Below are positions 22,545 to 30,560 of a stretch of DNA of 39,217 bases, one piece after another. The stretch lies in assembly GCA_938036915.1 (NCBI GenBank), contig CALHVV010000039.1, positions 1-39,217 on the forward strand. The letters are read 5' to 3'. The stretch is from an uncultured Candidatus Saccharibacteria bacterium (GTDB taxonomy: Bacteria; Patescibacteriota; Saccharimonadia; Saccharimonadales; Saccharimonadaceae). Position 1 is the first letter of the stretch. Each line of letters starts with the position of its first letter. The notes below the pieces were generated by a model that was not told the origin of the DNA, searched no databases, and saw only the letters and a list, made by a program, of their open reading frames with translations. The position numbers were made by a program, and so were the translations under genes.

Positions 22545-25500
22545 CTAGCCAAAGAGTGTATAATAAACCGCGCCAAGACCAGCACCAAGCGCCAGTAACA
22601 TGACGATCCACAGCAGCCAAATCCAGCCAGCAGCTTGTTCGGGACGGCGGCGCGACTTTTTCGGTGCGCGAGTAAATTCTTCAGCACTGTAGATTGGTGC
22701 GACTACATTACCTTCGTTCTCTTCCTGAAGTGCTTGGTGGAGGGCGAGCGCGGTATCGCCATTTTGGGTGGTGGCAGCCGCTTCCTCGATGGTATTAACG
22801 TGTGTCTGGTCACTTGCATCTGGCTCATCATTCCACTCAGTCGCAGTTGTCATTGGCTCGGCTTCGACTCGCTCCGCTTCGCCGTAGTAGTCGATATCTG
22901 GCTCACCAGGGCCAGGCACAGGCAAACTCAAGTCAATCTCATCCTCTGCAAACTGCGGTCCTGCCCCATCGGCCGATACTGCATGAGAGTCAGCCTGCTC
23001 ATCCGGGTAGAGCGACTGGTCAGCATTGTCGTAATCTTCTACTTGGTACGAGAGTTCATCATGCGATGTGGCAACCTCTCGCGTATCTTGCTCAGGCAAT
23101 GGGTAGTGATCATCGGTTGGATAGAGTGATGGCGCATTCTCGCTCGTATCTGTCAGCGCATCAATGAATTGCTCAGCTGATGCATGTTCATCATGCGGCG
23201 CAAAAAGATGTGGCGGTGCCGATGGCTCGTTATTATCAGCTGGAGTTACGCCAAGTGCGCCCGATTCATCATGATACATCCCCATCGGGACAGTGTCGGC
23301 TAATGTTGGTGCATCGCCCACCAGCGTATCAGCACCGCCCAGTGGGCGCTTATCAACCTTCGTCTCAGCATCGGGCAAGAATGGTGTGTAGCTTAGCGGC
23401 TTTTCATCGCCAGGCTGGAGATCGAGTGTCTCCGCGGATGGCGTTCCATCAGGCGTTACTACATCAGATGCTTTAACCTCATCACCTGCCGGAGGAGTAC
23501 TCTGCACTGCTCCGAGGTGATGCTGCGCTGGCTCATGCCCAGGCGCAGGGCGAATATCCATGCCAACCACTGGTGCACTACTTGTCAGCGGCTCAACCAC
23601 CGCACCCTGACGGCGTACTCGCGGGCGAGCCGTTTGGGCAGCTGCAGCAACCGGGGCTGCCCCACCCACAATATCCATAAAGCGACCACGCGGACGCTGT
23701 ATAGCTGGAGCGGCTGCTTGATCATCATTTGGCTCGGCTGATACTGTCTCGTCTGCAGCATGCACAGCTGGCGCATCGGCAACCGATGGCTTAGTCTGTT
23801 GGTCGGCTGACTGAGAAAGCGTAATTGGCACGACATCGGGCGCATTCTTTGGCGTACCCTCCTCTTCTTGCGGAGGTGTTGGTGCATCATTCGTGGATAC
23901 CTCAGGGCGAGCAGCAATAATCTGCTGCGCCTTGGCTACAACATCATCGGCTGGGGCAAACAGTGGTGTAGCGGGTGCATATGGCTGCTCTGCTTGGTCA
24001 TCAGGAGTGTCCGGCAATTGCATATCTGTCGTGCCCTGTGCAATATCATTCGTATGCTGAGCGGCATCAGTTACATCAATGGCATTCGCTTCCTCTTGCG
24101 AATCAGACAACGGTAGAGCATCAACGTGTGGCTCAGGAGCTGCCCGGTGCTCATTATACGTACTAAGGAGTGGCAATGGGCGATCGACGCGAGCTTCTGG
24201 CATAGTGTCCTCAGCATCAGCAAGCACCTCCTCTGGCTGCGGCGATGGGCTGTCATTGTCCGCTGCCACATCAGGCATAGTGTGCTCAGCCGTCAACAAT
24301 TCTGCAAGAGCGATATCGCCTGCCTGCGATTGAGGTGGCGCAGTGGTGGGCTCAGTCCAGGGGCTACTCTCACCATCAAACGATTCATACTCGCTTGGCA
24401 CACTCACGTCAGCTGCTTGGGCCGCCGTGTGGCTATCATCCACAGCACTCGTATTTTCTACCATTACCTCTGGCCACGCAGGTGTAGCCTGGTCTGTATC
24501 AGGGGTTTGCACATCTGGCGTACCATCCGGATCATCATATTGCAATTCGGGCCAGGCCGGCTCGTTGAGCGACTGGTTCAGTGGCTGCACTGTCTCAGTA
24601 TCAGAAGTATTGCTGTTGCTCAACACTGCTGGCACATCTGTACTTGTCGGTGTCTCTGGCGCATAGAGCAAGTGATCGTCGCCAGCGTCATCAGTGCTGC
24701 TCGTGTTGGTTATATCATCAGCAGTATGTGTATCATCCATTGGCTCTACCACTGTCTTGGCAGGAGGCAGCGCCATATCACCCTCCTCTTTGGGCGGTGG
24801 AATGATGAGTGGTTGCGGGGCAAATGTATCGTCAAGATCATCAACGACGGATGCTTGCACTGGCTCAGTCTCATCATCTTGCGTGCGGTTCACCTCATTG
24901 AGGTGGCGGACAAGCGCTTCATCGTCGTCATCATCGCTCTCAGCGTCTTCGCCTGCAAATTGGTACGGCATCGTTGGCGTCTCCGACTCAACTTGCTCAA
25001 TCGTCGCTGGCGTCTCTTCCTCCGTAGCCGCAGCAGATGTTTCCTCGCTCGCTACGTTGTTGCTCGATATTGATGATGCTACATTATCTGTTTCTGCTGC
25101 AGATGCTGGTGTATCTGAATCTGTTGTAGATGCTACATCATCCACCGGCGTCGCCTCGCGGGCTGGCGATGCAACAAACGGCCGCGCTGCCGACCGGCCG
25201 AAGAACTGCGCTCGATCAGCATATACGTCATCATCCTCGTCGTCATCGCTGGCTGGGGTAATAATATCGTCAGGGTCAACCGTCACAACTGCTGCAGGCT
25301 GACTCTGTGCTGGCGTATCTTCTGCCGTTGTCTGCACTGGCGCTACCATATCTACAGAGGGTGTTTGGGCTGGCTCTATATCATTATGTGCCGCATCAGG
25401 TTGCTCTGGCGTAGCAGGCATCGAAGCTGGTTCGCGCTCCGACGCAACGACCGACTCCGACAGTGCCCGGGCTCGGTCAATAACCGGCTCGGACTCAACT

Positions 25501-25997
25501 GGCTCATATGACTCCCCTGCTAGCTCCGCTCCGTCCGCCTGCTGAGATAATGGCATAATTGTCACGCCACGGTGGCGAGCCGATGCACTATTTGTATCGG
25601 TATCAGAATTGGCGTCAGCGGTTGCAGTATCGTCATTGGTCTGCACCGTTTCATCGGTACTATCAGCATCATCCTGAGGTACTGGCGCAGATGACTGCTT
25701 AGCTGACACTGCATCATCCGATGAGCTCGCTTGCTGCGCAGCATCTTCCGAAGTATCGCTCTGAGCGCTTGACGTGCTTGTATCCTGCGCGTCGTCATTC
25801 ACCTCAGGACGAGCTGAGGTGGCTGCTGATGCCATTGGTTGGGACGATGCAGCTTGCGTGCTTGATGAGGCCGAATCTTTGCTTGGTGTGGCGGCTGGCG
25901 CTTCAGACGGCTTATCTGGCGTTGCTGGCAGCTGACCAGACTGGCGCATGAGGTCGTGCACCGCGCGGTCAAGTTCGTCGAAGTCTATATCTGGCAT
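22545..25997 (-). CDS. very long acidic, probably disordered protein with C-terminal membrane anchor
   Basis: A 1150-aa protein dominated by D, E, A, P, S, T and Q, with almost no hydrophobic core, so largely disordered. Three parts look constrained. The N-terminus is DIDFDELDRAVHDLM; a GRFMDIVG block lies near residue 770; DAETKVDKRPLGG lies near 880. I recall the same three elements in much shorter Saccharibacteria proteins, so this may be an expanded member. The C-terminus has a basic patch (KKSRRRPEQ) and then one membrane helix (about 1123-1148), giving a tail-anchored topology with the acidic region in the cytoplasm by the positive-inside rule. The ATG was chosen because AAAGGAA precedes it by a 6-nt spacer; ten extra codons upstream lack this. 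Function is unknown. Confidence 0.85.
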   Translation of the reverse strand: MPDIDFDELDRAVHDLMRQSGQLPATPDKPSEAPAATPSKDSASSSTQAASSQPMASAATSARPEVNDDAQDTSTSSAQSDTSEDAAQQASSSDDAVSAKQSSAPVPQDDADSTDETVQTNDDTATADANSDTDTNSASARHRGVTIMPLSQQADGAELAGESYEPVESEPVIDRARALSESVVASEREPASMPATPEQPDAAHNDIEPAQTPSVDMVAPVQTTAEDTPAQSQPAAVVTVDPDDIITPASDDDEDDDVYADRAQFFGRSAARPFVASPAREATPVDDVASTTDSDTPASAAETDNVASSISSNNVASEETSAAATEEETPATIEQVESETPTMPYQFAGEDAESDDDDDEALVRHLNEVNRTQDDETEPVQASVVDDLDDTFAPQPLIIPPPKEEGDMALPPAKTVVEPMDDTHTADDITNTSSTDDAGDDHLLYAPETPTSTDVPAVLSNSNTSDTETVQPLNQSLNEPAWPELQYDDPDGTPDVQTPDTDQATPAWPEVMVENTSAVDDSHTAAQAADVSVPSEYESFDGESSPWTEPTTAPPQSQAGDIALAELLTAEHTMPDVAADNDSPSPQPEEVLADAEDTMPEARVDRPLPLLSTYNEHRAAPEPHVDALPLSDSQEEANAIDVTDAAQHTNDIAQGTTDMQLPDTPDDQAEQPYAPATPLFAPADDVVAKAQQIIAARPEVSTNDAPTPPQEEEGTPKNAPDVVPITLSQSADQQTKPSVADAPAVHAADETVSAEPNDDQAAAPAIQRPRGRFMDIVGGAAPVAAAAQTARPRVRRQGAVVEPLTSSAPVVGMDIRPAPGHEPAQHHLGAVQSTPPAGDEVKASDVVTPDGTPSAETLDLQPGDEKPLSYTPFLPDAETKVDKRPLGGADTLVGDAPTLADTVPMGMYHDESGALGVTPADNNEPSAPPHLFAPHDEHASAEQFIDALTDTSENAPSLYPTDDHYPLPEQDTREVATSHDELSYQVEDYDNADQSLYPDEQADSHAVSADGAGPQFAEDEIDLSLPVPGPGEPDIDYYGEAERVEAEPMTTATEWNDEPDASDQTHVNTIEEAAATTQNGDTALALHQALQEENEGNVVAPIYSAEEFTRAPKKSRRRPEQAAGWIWLLWIVMLLALGAGLGAVYYTLFG

Positions 25998-26071
25998 GAA
26001 CGGTTTCCTTTGTTTGTTTTTATACAAGCGCTACAATTTTTGTGCGGTGCACACCAGTCCACACCCTGATA

Positions 26072-26187
26072 CAACGAACCGGAGCCTCGTATCGAGTTTT
26101 GGATACTGCCTCGGTTGTTGATCAATCGTATGCCCACAATGTATCGCTTATGTTGTTTTCTCTAGTGTAGCTTATTTGACATTGTGG
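26072..26187. other. dyad-rich intergenic stretch upstream of the acidic protein
   Basis: A long imperfect hairpin runs from CAAC-g-AACCG to CGGTTGTTG with an inner GTATC/GATAC stem (26072-26120). A second pair, CCACAATGT and ACATTGTGG, is separated by 36 nt (26134-26187). A third (TGCGAA/TTCGCA on the minus strand) lies near 26210-26240. No reading frame or known RNA signature is seen in 25998-26300. It may be a structured 5' leader of the acidic-protein gene or a small RNA. Confidence 0.35.
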
Positions 26188-26314
26188 TGCAACTCACCTT
26201 GCTCATTTCGTGCGAAGTATCAATGCGCTGATTCGCATACTCACACCATCGTGTTGCACTCTCGGCAATAGCCTACCTCTGGTCGATTAGTCGATGACTT
26301 CACAAGGAGTGCTC

Positions 26315-26503
26315 ATGCTGTGTGATGTTATTTTTACACTACTTTTTTCATATACGCTGTATTATATACAACGACAGAGCATGCGAAGTTACTGCAAACG
26401 ACTTGCTGCTACTCTATATCCCTATAGAATACACCAATTTTTAGTGACTAGCAGCTCGACATACTTCGTACTCTACCTATACCCTCTTGCAATCGGCAGG
26501 TAA
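26315..26503 (+). CDS. possible small membrane peptide (62 aa)
   Basis: AAGGAG with a 5-nt spacer precedes an ATG opening a 62-codon frame in otherwise empty DNA. The product begins with a hydrophobic stretch (MLCDVIFTLLFSYTLYYI), then a basic middle and another hydrophobic part near the end. The ribosome site is good but codon choice and composition are not distinctive, and there is no clear promoter or known family. It runs towards the terminator of pyk. Chance remains a serious option. Confidence 0.35.
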   Translation: MLCDVIFTLLFSYTLYYIQRQSMRSYCKRLAATLYPYRIHQFLVTSSSTYFVLYLYPLAIGR

Positions 26504-26534
26504 TGCATACACAGATTGCTTCTGTTTCACTGAC

Positions 26535-26565
26535 AAAAACACCCACCATATGGTAGGTGGGTGTT
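26535..26565 (-). terminator. Rho-independent terminator of pyk
   Basis: On the minus strand AACACCCACC, an 8-nt loop and GGTGGGTGTT form a perfect 10-bp stem followed by a run of T. It lies about 23 nt past the pyk stop. This is the clearest intrinsic terminator in the window. Confidence 0.9.
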
Positions 26566-26587
26566 CCTATCAGTTGCTTTGGTAAGC

Positions 26588-28018
26588 TTAGCGCTCGAAG
26601 GTGCGGACACTGAGCGTATCCGTCCCACCAGTTGCGCCAGGCTGGCGACCACTGATAATGACGGCTGTAACCGAGGATACATCACCAAAGGCACCTTGGC
26701 TCAGCAACTCGCGCGTTAGGTCGCTGCCAAGCTGCTGGCTGTCGGGCCGGACGAAGCTACGCGTTGCATACGACAAGGCAAGCTGTTGCGCCACACGGGG
26801 GTCTGGTGCCACCGCAATAATTGGCAACTCCGGTCGACACGCAGCGATACGTGCTGCTGTCGCACCAGAATGCGTCTCGGCAACGATCACTGTTGCGTCA
26901 ACCTTGTGTGCCACATCGACGGCAGCGTGAGCAATTGCGTTGAGCCGGCGGTTAGTGCGGCCCTCCTCGATGGGCATGTCATTCATCGGCCAGCGCGACT
27001 GAGTGGAGCGCACGGTGTCGGCCATCATTTTAACGGCCTCAACTGGATAGTCGCCATTAGCTGTCTCGTCAGAAAGCATCACGACATCTGTCCCAAGGAT
27101 AGCGGCAGTTGCAACGTCGCTCACCTCAGCCCGGGTTGGCTCGGGGTTATCCACCATACTGGCTAGCATCTGCGTGGCAACAATCGAGAGCTTGCCATAC
27201 TTGCGGCAGAGGCGGATGATTTCGCGCTCGACGATTGGCACGATCTCTGGGCTCGTTTCGACCGCGAGGTCACCGCGAGCAACCATCACACCATCAGCCG
27301 CCTTGACGATTTCCTTGAGTGTTTCTGGCTCGATAGCCGCCTTGGTCTCGACCTTGGCAATGATCTGCGCAGTCGAACCATGGCTCAGCAAAATCTGGCG
27401 TAGGTTGTTGATATCCTCTGCACTCTGGATAAAGCTCAGTGCTACGAAATCAATGTCTTTGTCTGCCCCAAACTCGACATCGGCCAAGTCCTTTGGCGTC
27501 AGAATGTCACCGCCAAAGTCGGTGTCGGGCAGGTTGAGCCCCTTGCGGCTCATCAAGAAACCATCGTTGCTCAGACGCACCTTAATGGCAGTATCACTGA
27601 CGCGCTCGGTCATCTCACCGCGAAGTTTGCCGTCGAAGAGGTAGACAGGCTCACCCACCTTGACCTTATCAGCAAGGTTATACTGAATAGGCAGACGATT
27701 GCTGCCATCGTGCTCTTCTACCGCGTGGTCGAGGATGATTTCATCACCTGCCGCAATGTCGAAGTGATTGTCCTTCAGCGCGCCAAGGCGAATCTTTGGC
27801 CCTTGCAAGTCTTGCAAAATAGCGACAGTGCGACCAACAGTAGCGCTTGCCTTGCGAATCCACGCAATCTGATCAAGCCGCTCTTCGTACGAGCCGTGGC
27901 TAAAGTTGAGGCGAAAACCGTTGGCGCCCGCCCGAATCAACGCTTCTATTTTCTCTGGTGTGTTGGTGGCTGGCCCCAGAGTAGCCAGTATCTTTGTACG
28001 TTTTGTAGAATTATTCAT
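26588..28018 (-). CDS. pyk: pyruvate kinase
   Basis: Pyruvate kinase makes pyruvate and ATP from phosphoenolpyruvate and ADP. The 476-aa protein has TKILATLGPAT at the start, the substrate-binding FRLNFSHGS, LQDLQGPKIR, the signature IAKVETKAAI, and MVARGDLAVE and ATQMLASM in the barrel. A complete C-terminal domain ends in SVRTFER. The chosen ATG follows a TATAAT box by 9 nt; an earlier ATG overlaps that box. It is a single-gene unit closed by a strong terminator. For an organism with reduced metabolism this is a key ATP-producing step. Confidence 0.97.
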   Translation of the reverse strand: MNNSTKRTKILATLGPATNTPEKIEALIRAGANGFRLNFSHGSYEERLDQIAWIRKASATVGRTVAILQDLQGPKIRLGALKDNHFDIAAGDEIILDHAVEEHDGSNRLPIQYNLADKVKVGEPVYLFDGKLRGEMTERVSDTAIKVRLSNDGFLMSRKGLNLPDTDFGGDILTPKDLADVEFGADKDIDFVALSFIQSAEDINNLRQILLSHGSTAQIIAKVETKAAIEPETLKEIVKAADGVMVARGDLAVETSPEIVPIVEREIIRLCRKYGKLSIVATQMLASMVDNPEPTRAEVSDVATAAILGTDVVMLSDETANGDYPVEAVKMMADTVRSTQSRWPMNDMPIEEGRTNRRLNAIAHAAVDVAHKVDATVIVAETHSGATAARIAACRPELPIIAVAPDPRVAQQLALSYATRSFVRPDSQQLGSDLTRELLSQGAFGDVSSVTAVIISGRQPGATGGTDTLSVRTFER

Positions 28019-28027
28019 TGCGTACAT

Positions 28028-28056
28028 ATTATAGCAGCATAATGCCAAATAGTGAA
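28028..28056 (-). promoter_or_regulatory. promoter of pyk (leaderless)
   Basis: TTCACT, a 17-nt spacer ending in TGC, and a consensus TATAAT on the minus strand. The -10 ends 9 nt before the ATG. It is the most complete promoter among the leaderless genes. The 28057-28291 stretch upstream shows no convincing gene. Confidence 0.75.
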
Positions 28057-28291
28057 ACACAAGCGGCATCACTTAGGTGAGTATACATATACGATAAACC
28101 GAGTATTTTGGCCAATTTTACTCCTTTCATTACCCTTTCCAGAATACTGATAGCCACCCTTTATTATCCACTCCACATCAGAGATTAATAAATGAATTGG
28201 GGCAGTTTCTTCTCCTGCACTATTTGAAGAAATAGTGCGAAAAGTAGGATAAGCAAAAAAGCGGAGGCTATGGCATTTACCTACCAATCAT

Positions 28292-28320
28292 TTGACAGCA
28301 CCATGTAATCACAGTATGCT
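28292..28320 (+). promoter_or_regulatory. sigma70-type promoter of the small membrane protein
   Basis: TTGACA, a 17-nt spacer and TATGCT. The predicted leader of about 32 nt contains AAGGAG, so this gene uses a conventional leader, unlike most lead genes here. Confidence 0.7.
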
Positions 28321-28358
28321 AGGCTATAACATCATTTTACTATAAGGAGTCTAACACT

Positions 28359-28598
28359 ATGGCACCATCCCTCTTACATCTCGCATTGGCACTCGACTGC
28401 TTTGGCGGTATTCTCTATCTCTTGTTTGCGCCGCGCATACCACGAGCTTTCTTGCCGTGGCTGACCGCAGGAATCGTCGTGCTTCATCTTGTGGCGGCTG
28501 GCATATTGTACTGGCTTGGGCAAGATGGTGAACTCCTCGTTCTACCTATGGCATTGTATGCTGTAGCACCAATTGTCCGGCGCTACCAGGGCAAGTAG
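28359..28598 (+). CDS. small integral membrane protein (79 aa)
   Basis: A 79-aa protein made almost wholly of three hydrophobic segments (about residues 3-24, 30-52 and 55-74) with a short basic tail (RRYQGK). The ATG is preceded by AAGGAG with a 9-nt spacer and by a good promoter. No family or catalytic motif is recognised. It stands alone on the plus strand and is followed by the hairpin-rich non-coding stretch, which could lie on the same transcript. Confidence 0.75.
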   Translation: MAPSLLHLALALDCFGGILYLLFAPRIPRAFLPWLTAGIVVLHLVAAGILYWLGQDGELLVLPMALYAVAPIVRRYQGK

Positions 28599-28610
28599 GA
28601 TTATCTATCT

Positions 28611-28980
28611 CTCTTGCAAAAGAGCCCCTCAGAGATACAACCACTAGTGTACATAGAGCAATACCGCAGCGTCATCGGCTGCGGTATCTTGCTAGCGAAA
28701 AAGGAAATAGCGCTAAGCTTTGCTTAGAATAAAGCGTTTTCTCTACGAGAGAAACGCAAACATAATGGCTCGCTCATGAGCAAAAGAGGAGGAATGATCA
28801 CCCATCGCGCCTATCCACCCTGGTGGAGACCTCTGGCAAATTCATTGCCAACTGGCGATAGCGCCCACGGCTGATCGCTGCACCAGTAGCCTAACCCATA
28901 GCTACCTCTGTGCTAACATGTGTTCGAAGTACCTTATCAGTACCCCCTACGACAGTGTAGCACTATATCGAACAATTAGC
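28611..28980. ncRNA. hairpin-rich non-coding region, candidate structured RNA
   Basis: No reading frame of note occurs between the small membrane protein and 29064. At least seven hairpins occur in order: CTCTT/AAGAG at 28611-28624; AGCAA-TACCGCAGC with its partner at 28657-28693; CTAAGC/GCTTAG at 28713-28727; a 10-bp stem at 28734-28757; TCCAC/GTGGA at 28814-28827; TGGCAA/TTGCCA at 28834-28850; GGCG/CGCC at 28854-28865. An outer pair, GCTAA plus TGTTCGA, closes with TCGAACA plus TTAGC at 28912-28980. None is followed by a T-run. I looked for RNase P, tmRNA, SRP and tRNA signatures and did not find them. Strand and function are open. Confidence 0.45.
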
Positions 28981-29063
28981 AAACGTTTGTTTCATTTTTT
29001 GGGATTTTTGTTCGGAATTTTATACTAACCAGTTTAACCATTCCTCGTATGACTATGGCATTC

Positions 29064-30014
29064 TTAACTACCTGACTTAATGCCAGTATAATTCTGGACA
29101 ACTCGAGCAATACTATCTGCGTCGCTCGAATCTTTGAAATTATGATCCTGTACTGGTTGCACTAAAAGATCCATTACTTTATCTACCATAGCTTGGTACA
29201 AAGCTTGGTCTCTATCTTTAACGGACATATAGCCGGCAAGCATCTTCGCATTAACCAGTTTGTGCTTATACTGGTTCCGTAGACTTGCATATACGCGATA
29301 GTTCTTCTGTGCAAAGTGATAGTTTGCATACAAAATCGCACCTATAGATAGCTTGAATGAGAGGATTGTAATGCTATTCTTTGTATATAGATCTCCTGCG
29401 AATACCATCAGAAGCCCCATTACTACAACCATTATCAATATATACGCAGCAAGGCAATAGAGGGCCTGTTTCCGCTTACGATACCAGAAATGGATATTTT
29501 CTTGCAATTGGCTCTCATCTTTTCCTGGCTTGCACCAAGGCCATTTGAGCCAAATTCCAGACGAAGTCTCTTCCTCATAAAGATTCACTTGTTTTTGAAA
29601 TTCTTTCGCGATAACACTTGTTACTGCTTGCTCTATGTTTTTGCTTGCAACATTCACCGCTGTTTCTAGTTTACGTGTATAATTGTCTATGTCAGTTTTT
29701 TGTTTTTCAAGATTTTTAAACGCAGCCTTCCTTGCTGCTGCGCTGCTCAGAAACTGAACCACATCATTGTTTATTAGTAAAGCTTCAATAGCTGTATCTC
29801 GTAGAGTCTGGTTCATTAGTCCGTCTATATGATACCCTACATCATAAGGACTATTACTTTTTATTATATTTTGATAGTTACCATCATTTTCAATTTTCTG
29901 TTTTTGATCGCTTGTACCAACAAGATTAACAATATTGATATATTTGTTATATGTGTCAATCTTCTCGTGAATTCCTTTGTCGTAGTCTTCTCGTTTGAGT
30001 GTTTTTAGTTGCAT
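29064..30014 (-). CDS. orphan two-TM protein, AT-rich
   Basis: A 316-aa protein. The first 180 residues are polar and helical, including a likely coiled coil (about 97-146). Two adjacent membrane helices follow (about 184-206 and 213-233), then a basic helix starting QKNYRVYASLRNQYKHK and a C-terminal cytoplasmic domain. Base composition is visibly more AT-rich than the housekeeping genes, which hints at transfer. The layout of a 2-TM hairpin followed by a YR-rich helix recalls SLATT-type effectors of defence systems, but I see no nucleotide-sensing partner and would not assign it. The ATG follows a TAAAAT box by 6 nt. It is a single-gene unit. Confidence 0.72.
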   Translation of the reverse strand: MQLKTLKREDYDKGIHEKIDTYNKYINIVNLVGTSDQKQKIENDGNYQNIIKSNSPYDVGYHIDGLMNQTLRDTAIEALLINNDVVQFLSSAAARKAAFKNLEKQKTDIDNYTRKLETAVNVASKNIEQAVTSVIAKEFQKQVNLYEEETSSGIWLKWPWCKPGKDESQLQENIHFWYRKRKQALYCLAAYILIMVVVMGLLMVFAGDLYTKNSITILSFKLSIGAILYANYHFAQKNYRVYASLRNQYKHKLVNAKMLAGYMSVKDRDQALYQAMVDKVMDLLVQPVQDHNFKDSSDADSIARVVQNYTGIKSGS

Positions 30015-30020
30015 AGAGTT

Positions 30021-30026
30021 ATTTTA
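30021..30026 (-). promoter_or_regulatory. -10 box of the orphan two-TM gene
   Basis: TAAAAT on the minus strand ends 6 nt before the ATG. There is no Shine-Dalgarno site and no clear -35 in the AT-rich DNA, so confidence is moderate. Confidence 0.45.
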
Positions 30027-30100
30027 CCGTTTCGTTGTTGTTATTTGTTAGCTATTTTAAATGAAATAAGTTTTAAAATTCAGTTATATAACCTCTTATT

Positions 30101-30550
30101 TTATTCGTGTCGTCGGCGCATCATCCATGTGCACAGCCCTATTCCCACCAGTGCCGCTATGCTATCGATCATGACATCGCGCAGTTCACCACTGCGCCCT
30201 GGTATGAAGAGTTGATGGATCTCGTCTGTCACTGCATAGAGACTGCAGCTGAGCAAGGCAAAGCTCGCCACAGTGTGCGTTCGCCAGCGGCGGATAGTGA
30301 TGCGCAGTGCACGATACATCAATATACCAAGGATAAAATAAGCAATAATATGAGCACTCTTGCGCACAAGAAACGTCAAGATAGCCGTACTTACCCCTGG
30401 CATAGCCTGCTGCAAATGCCCAACAATCACCCCACTCTGCCCGCTAGAGATAGCGGCAGGCTGATTGGAGAGGATGAATATAACTAAAGCCCAGCCACAA
30501 ACAATCACGTAATTAAGTATAGTGACTGTTTTCTGCTTTCTACTTATCAT
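30101..30550 (-). CDS. VanZ-family membrane protein
   Basis: A 149-aa membrane protein with four or five hydrophobic segments. Family marks are the early FILSNQP, RKSAHIIAYFILGIL in the middle, and DEIHQLFIPGRSGELRDVMIDSIAALVG near the end. VanZ-like proteins are linked to glycopeptide resistance and envelope functions, but the mechanism is unclear. It lies 10 nt after the flippase gene and ends the polysaccharide cluster. It lacks a clear Shine-Dalgarno site, and a TAATAT sequence 8 nt upstream of its ATG could give it a separate promoter. Confidence 0.88.
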   Translation of the reverse strand: MISRKQKTVTILNYVIVCGWALVIFILSNQPAAISSGQSGVIVGHLQQAMPGVSTAILTFLVRKSAHIIAYFILGILMYRALRITIRRWRTHTVASFALLSCSLYAVTDEIHQLFIPGRSGELRDVMIDSIAALVGIGLCTWMMRRRHE

Positions 30551-30560
30551 ATAGCATATA

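Noticed and set aside
22635..25302. Several long open frames on the plus strand opposite the acidic protein gene
   Set aside because: They are antisense by-products of the biased codons of the minus-strand gene. Their products are low-complexity, lack ribosome sites and match no protein pattern.
28069..28287. 72-codon minus-strand frame upstream of pyk
   Set aside because: Needs a TTG start, has no ribosome site, and crosses the pyk -35 region; composition looks non-coding.
28740..28800. tmRNA-like tag frame (GCA AAC ATA ATG ...) in the hairpin array
   Set aside because: No tRNA-like ends, no TTCGA arm with complementary stem and no CCA; the tag would not end in the usual ALAA.
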